A stretch of 64,000 nucleotides of DNA. It comes from Paramyrothecium sp. XJ0827 (taxonomy: Eukaryota; Ascomycota; Sordariomycetes; Hypocreales; Stachybotryaceae). The notes under the pieces are model-generated. The model worked only from the letters and a program-made list of their open reading frames with translations, did not search any database and had not been told where the DNA came from. Location of the stretch: positions 1-64,000 of the forward strand of contig JAJFPB010000006.1 of the NCBI GenBank assembly GCA_020881915.1. The letters are read 5' to 3'. The stretch's first letter is position 1; each line of letters opens with the position of its first letter. Position numbers and translations under genes: made by a program. Shown piece by piece: positions 62,037 through 64,000 of the stretch.

Positions 62037-62679
62037 TCATTTCGGAAGAGAAAGGGCGGACACAGATATCTGTGCTCGCGAGAGGTTCTTGTACAGGCAT
62101 ATTCCATCTCTGTACCCGCCAGCTGGGCTTTGAGCATAGTCTGGAATGCGGCCCACCTCGGTATAACCAAATGTCTCGAAAACGCCCATGGCAGGACTTC
62201 CCATTGCTACAGTCAAGACCTATAGGTACTGTTAGTTTAGGGGTTTACAAGACATGGAATAATTGGTATCCTACAGCACGCGTTCTCCCAAGCCGCACTG
62301 CTTCCTCTTCCATGGCAAGAATCAGAGTCCCGGCGCCTCCTTGTCGACGGAAACCTGAATGAATGAACAAGTTCTCAACAATGACTCGATGCTTCATTGT
62401 CTCCGAGCCAGGCATCGAGAGCATTATTACACCCTTGAGGTTTGAACCCGGTGGTGACTGGTGCGAGTCGGTTACGAGAAGGAGAATCTGTCTCGTTTCG
62501 CCAACCTCGGCAATTTTGTCCTTCCACCATAGTAGTAGCTTGTCGATGTCTATGGGAGGCAGAAAGGTGGCAATGGTATTATCGCTGTTGATACACCCCG
62601 CGTGGATGGCGGCGAGGTAAGGAATGAAGTACGTATGCTTTGCGCGATCAAAGCATAGCACCGTTCCAGCTGTTGACAT
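62037..62679 (-). CDS. GNAT-family N-acetyltransferase
   Basis: Two exons: ATG 62679 to 62275 and 62219 to stop at 62037, with a 55-bp intron (62220-62274, GTAGGA...CTAAC...TATAG, phase 0); 195 residues. The splice joins RLGRTRA to VLTVAMGSPAMGVFETFGYT. Acetyl-CoA binding motif A is VENLFIHSGFRRQGGAGTLI (about residues 100-120, RRxGxG type), and the later FGYTEVGRIPDY is a standard motif B ending. It transfers acetyl from acetyl-CoA to an amine; the substrate cannot be told. Convergent with the preceding gene. Complete and undamaged. Confidence 0.85.
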
Positions 62680-62931
62680 TGCGTACTCTTTTAGATCGAC
62701 ACAGTCAGAAGCAACTGAAGCTCCGACTGACAGTAAGCGTGTAGATGTACAATATGCGCCGAGTTGGTTGATTCAACGTAGGAAAGCGGCAACTCCGTGT
62801 GAAGGCTCATTCAAACGGACAGCACCAGCTTTGGCTTATTAACATCCCGTCTCGGCATGGTTTGCGCGGAGCACAAGTATGCCTTGCCACTAGTCTAATT
62901 TATGGCTTAGAAGATTCTCCCCTGTCTTGTT
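62680..62931. other. Intergenic upstream of GNAT
   Basis: Presumed promoter of the acetyltransferase gene; nothing further recognised. Confidence 0.4.
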
Positions 62932-63065
62932 GCTATGGCTTATATGGAGTTACCGGAAGCCTTCCGTTTTAATCCATGGATCATCCTGACCCATGAAGAA
63001 GGGATGCACTTGTGATACGACCAACAGAGTGTGGCGCTGCTGTTGGTCAGACAAAAACAGCACGG
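62932..63065. repeat. Dispersed short repeat, copy 5
   Basis: Most complete copy: TATGGCTTATATGGAGTTAC, CGGAAGCCTTCCGTTTTAAT, CCATGGATCATCCTGACCC, GAAGGGATGCACTTGTG, CGACCAACAGAGTGTGGCGC and GGTCAGACAAAAACAGC. Confidence 0.6.
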
Positions 63066-63380
63066 TGGAGCGCACCACCGTATGATGTTCGTCCTCGGCT
63101 CCGGTGATGCAATATCAGGGGCTCGACCATCCCGGCCTGGGTGTCCAAGTGCTTACAGGGAGTGCCTCTTGATAACCCCTTAATGAAGAGTAGGTATTCG
63201 TTCCTCTTGCAATGAGGTAGCGTACAGTCGAATTCTTGGCTCAAATGTCAATTCTGGTGTAGCAAGGATCTAGAGGTTTCAATTGAACAGCGACGGCTTT
63301 CCTTCGAGGTGGGTGTATCGTAATGCCGAGATCTTCTTGCTGCCCAACCCTTAGGAAAAGATGCTTCCTTCAGATAATCC
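63066..63380. other. Intergenic, no gene assigned
   Basis: Nothing recognised ahead of the 3' end of the SANT gene. Confidence 0.4.
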
Positions 63381-64000
63381 CTAAGACTGACCCTTCATCT
63401 GGTCCGGCCTCGGCATTGCGGAATATTCATTCATTAATTCTGCAGCACGTTCAGAACACGCTGTTGGTGAGAAACCACTCCCGACTTTACTCGCTATAAT
63501 TCGCCATTTTTCCTCCGTGTATTCGTGCAATGCTTTTCTGAGCTTTTCGTCCTGTCACGGGATGTTAATCTTTCAACTAGATTCAAAGATTTGGCCGTCA
63601 TAAACATACTTGCATGTCAGTCCACTGAGCCTTCTGTTTGAGTCTCGTACAGTATCGGACCTGCAATGTGCCTGAAGATCGTCCTGGAAAGAAATCTGCA
63701 ATCTGTTTCCACAAGAGCTTGTATTCCTCCTTCAGTTGAACAAGTAACTGGTCATCTTGTGGCGTGAATTTGGATTTTGGGCACCGTGGTCGAGATGCTG
63801 GAGACGGCATACCAGCCTTTCCAACCAGACTTGAGACCTCTTTACCGCCCTTCTCATCTCGTGGTGGATTTGCAAGTTCATTGACGTTTGAAGAACAGTC
63901 TGTAAGGAGATATTGGACTTCAGCATCGAGTTCTGCTGTATGCCGAGAAGTCGCTTCGAATGCGATATACTGTTTAATATCGTTGCCATGACGCTGTTCA
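63381..64000 (-). CDS. SANT/Myb-like protein, 5' end beyond window
   Basis: The reading frame is open from the right window edge to 63610. A 58-bp intron (63552-63609, GTATGT...CCGTGACAG, phase 0) follows, then an exon from 63551 to the stop at 63381. A first SANT/Myb-like repeat reads FTPQDDQLLVQLKEEYKLLW, KQIADFFPGRSSGTLQVRYC. After the intron, a second reads DEKLRKALHEYTEEKWRIIA, SKVGSGFSPTACSERAAELM. Upstream is a low-complexity region (DAEVQYLLTDCSSNVNELAN). Myb/SANT repeats bind DNA or histone tails; many fungal genes have this short tandem form. Partial because the start is outside. Confidence 0.75.

Overview
The window looks like a chromosome end of a filamentous ascomycete, probably a sordariomycete. 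The evidence is CCCTAA-type interstitial telomere-like repeats at the left, a telomere-linked RecQ helicase (TLH), a second TLH copy decayed in a RIP-like way, short GT-AG introns of about 45-80 bp with CTAAC/CTGAC branch sites, and typical fungal transposons (pogo/Fot-like, hAT, MULE, piggyBac, Helitron). The species cannot be told from the sequence.

Layout. 1-9.1 kb is subtelomeric: pyrimidine-rich satellite-like DNA, a TLH C-terminal fragment, a nearly full-length but repeatedly frameshifted TLH gene read toward the left end, and an AT-rich degenerate TLH copy. 9.1-15.7 kb holds members of an unrecognised gene family; one appears to be split by a hAT element (10162-13057). 15.2-27.2 kb is nested transposons: Fot-like copy 1 (16477-18330) next to a 14-3-3 remnant, then a piggyBac-like element (19040-25379) containing a complete MULE with a 10-bp target duplication, then Fot-like copy 2 (25388-27230). 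27.4-31.4 kb has a broken F-box gene tail-to-tail with an intact Ssp1/CaMKK-type protein kinase, the clearest core gene here. 33.7 kb encodes a small secreted cysteine-rich protein. 35-45 kb has HET and LINE scraps, then a Helitron array (3' tail, one near-complete element, a 5' half). 45-47.5 kb holds an FAD-linked oxidase cut by the Helitron and a single-pass membrane protein cut by a piggyBac remnant.

48-55.4 kb is rich in cell-death-type parts: a TPR-CHAT protein with very similar repeats, an ankyrin scrap, a DUF4384-like protein without its protease domain, and a DUF2293 protein. Fot-like copy 3 (55753-57603) has cut off the start of an L-asparaginase. 58.6-62 kb carries two paralogous pairs of unknown proteins (one shared with the 13-15 kb region) among copies of a short dispersed repeat. 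The right end has an intact GNAT acetyltransferase and the 3' part of a SANT/Myb-like protein that runs off the window.

There is no operon logic. The genes are best read as an accessory, transposon-riddled subtelomeric compartment in which many genes are truncated exactly at element junctions. Most transposase genes carry one or more single-base frameshifts, so an assembly with indel errors is a possible alternative to decay for some of them.
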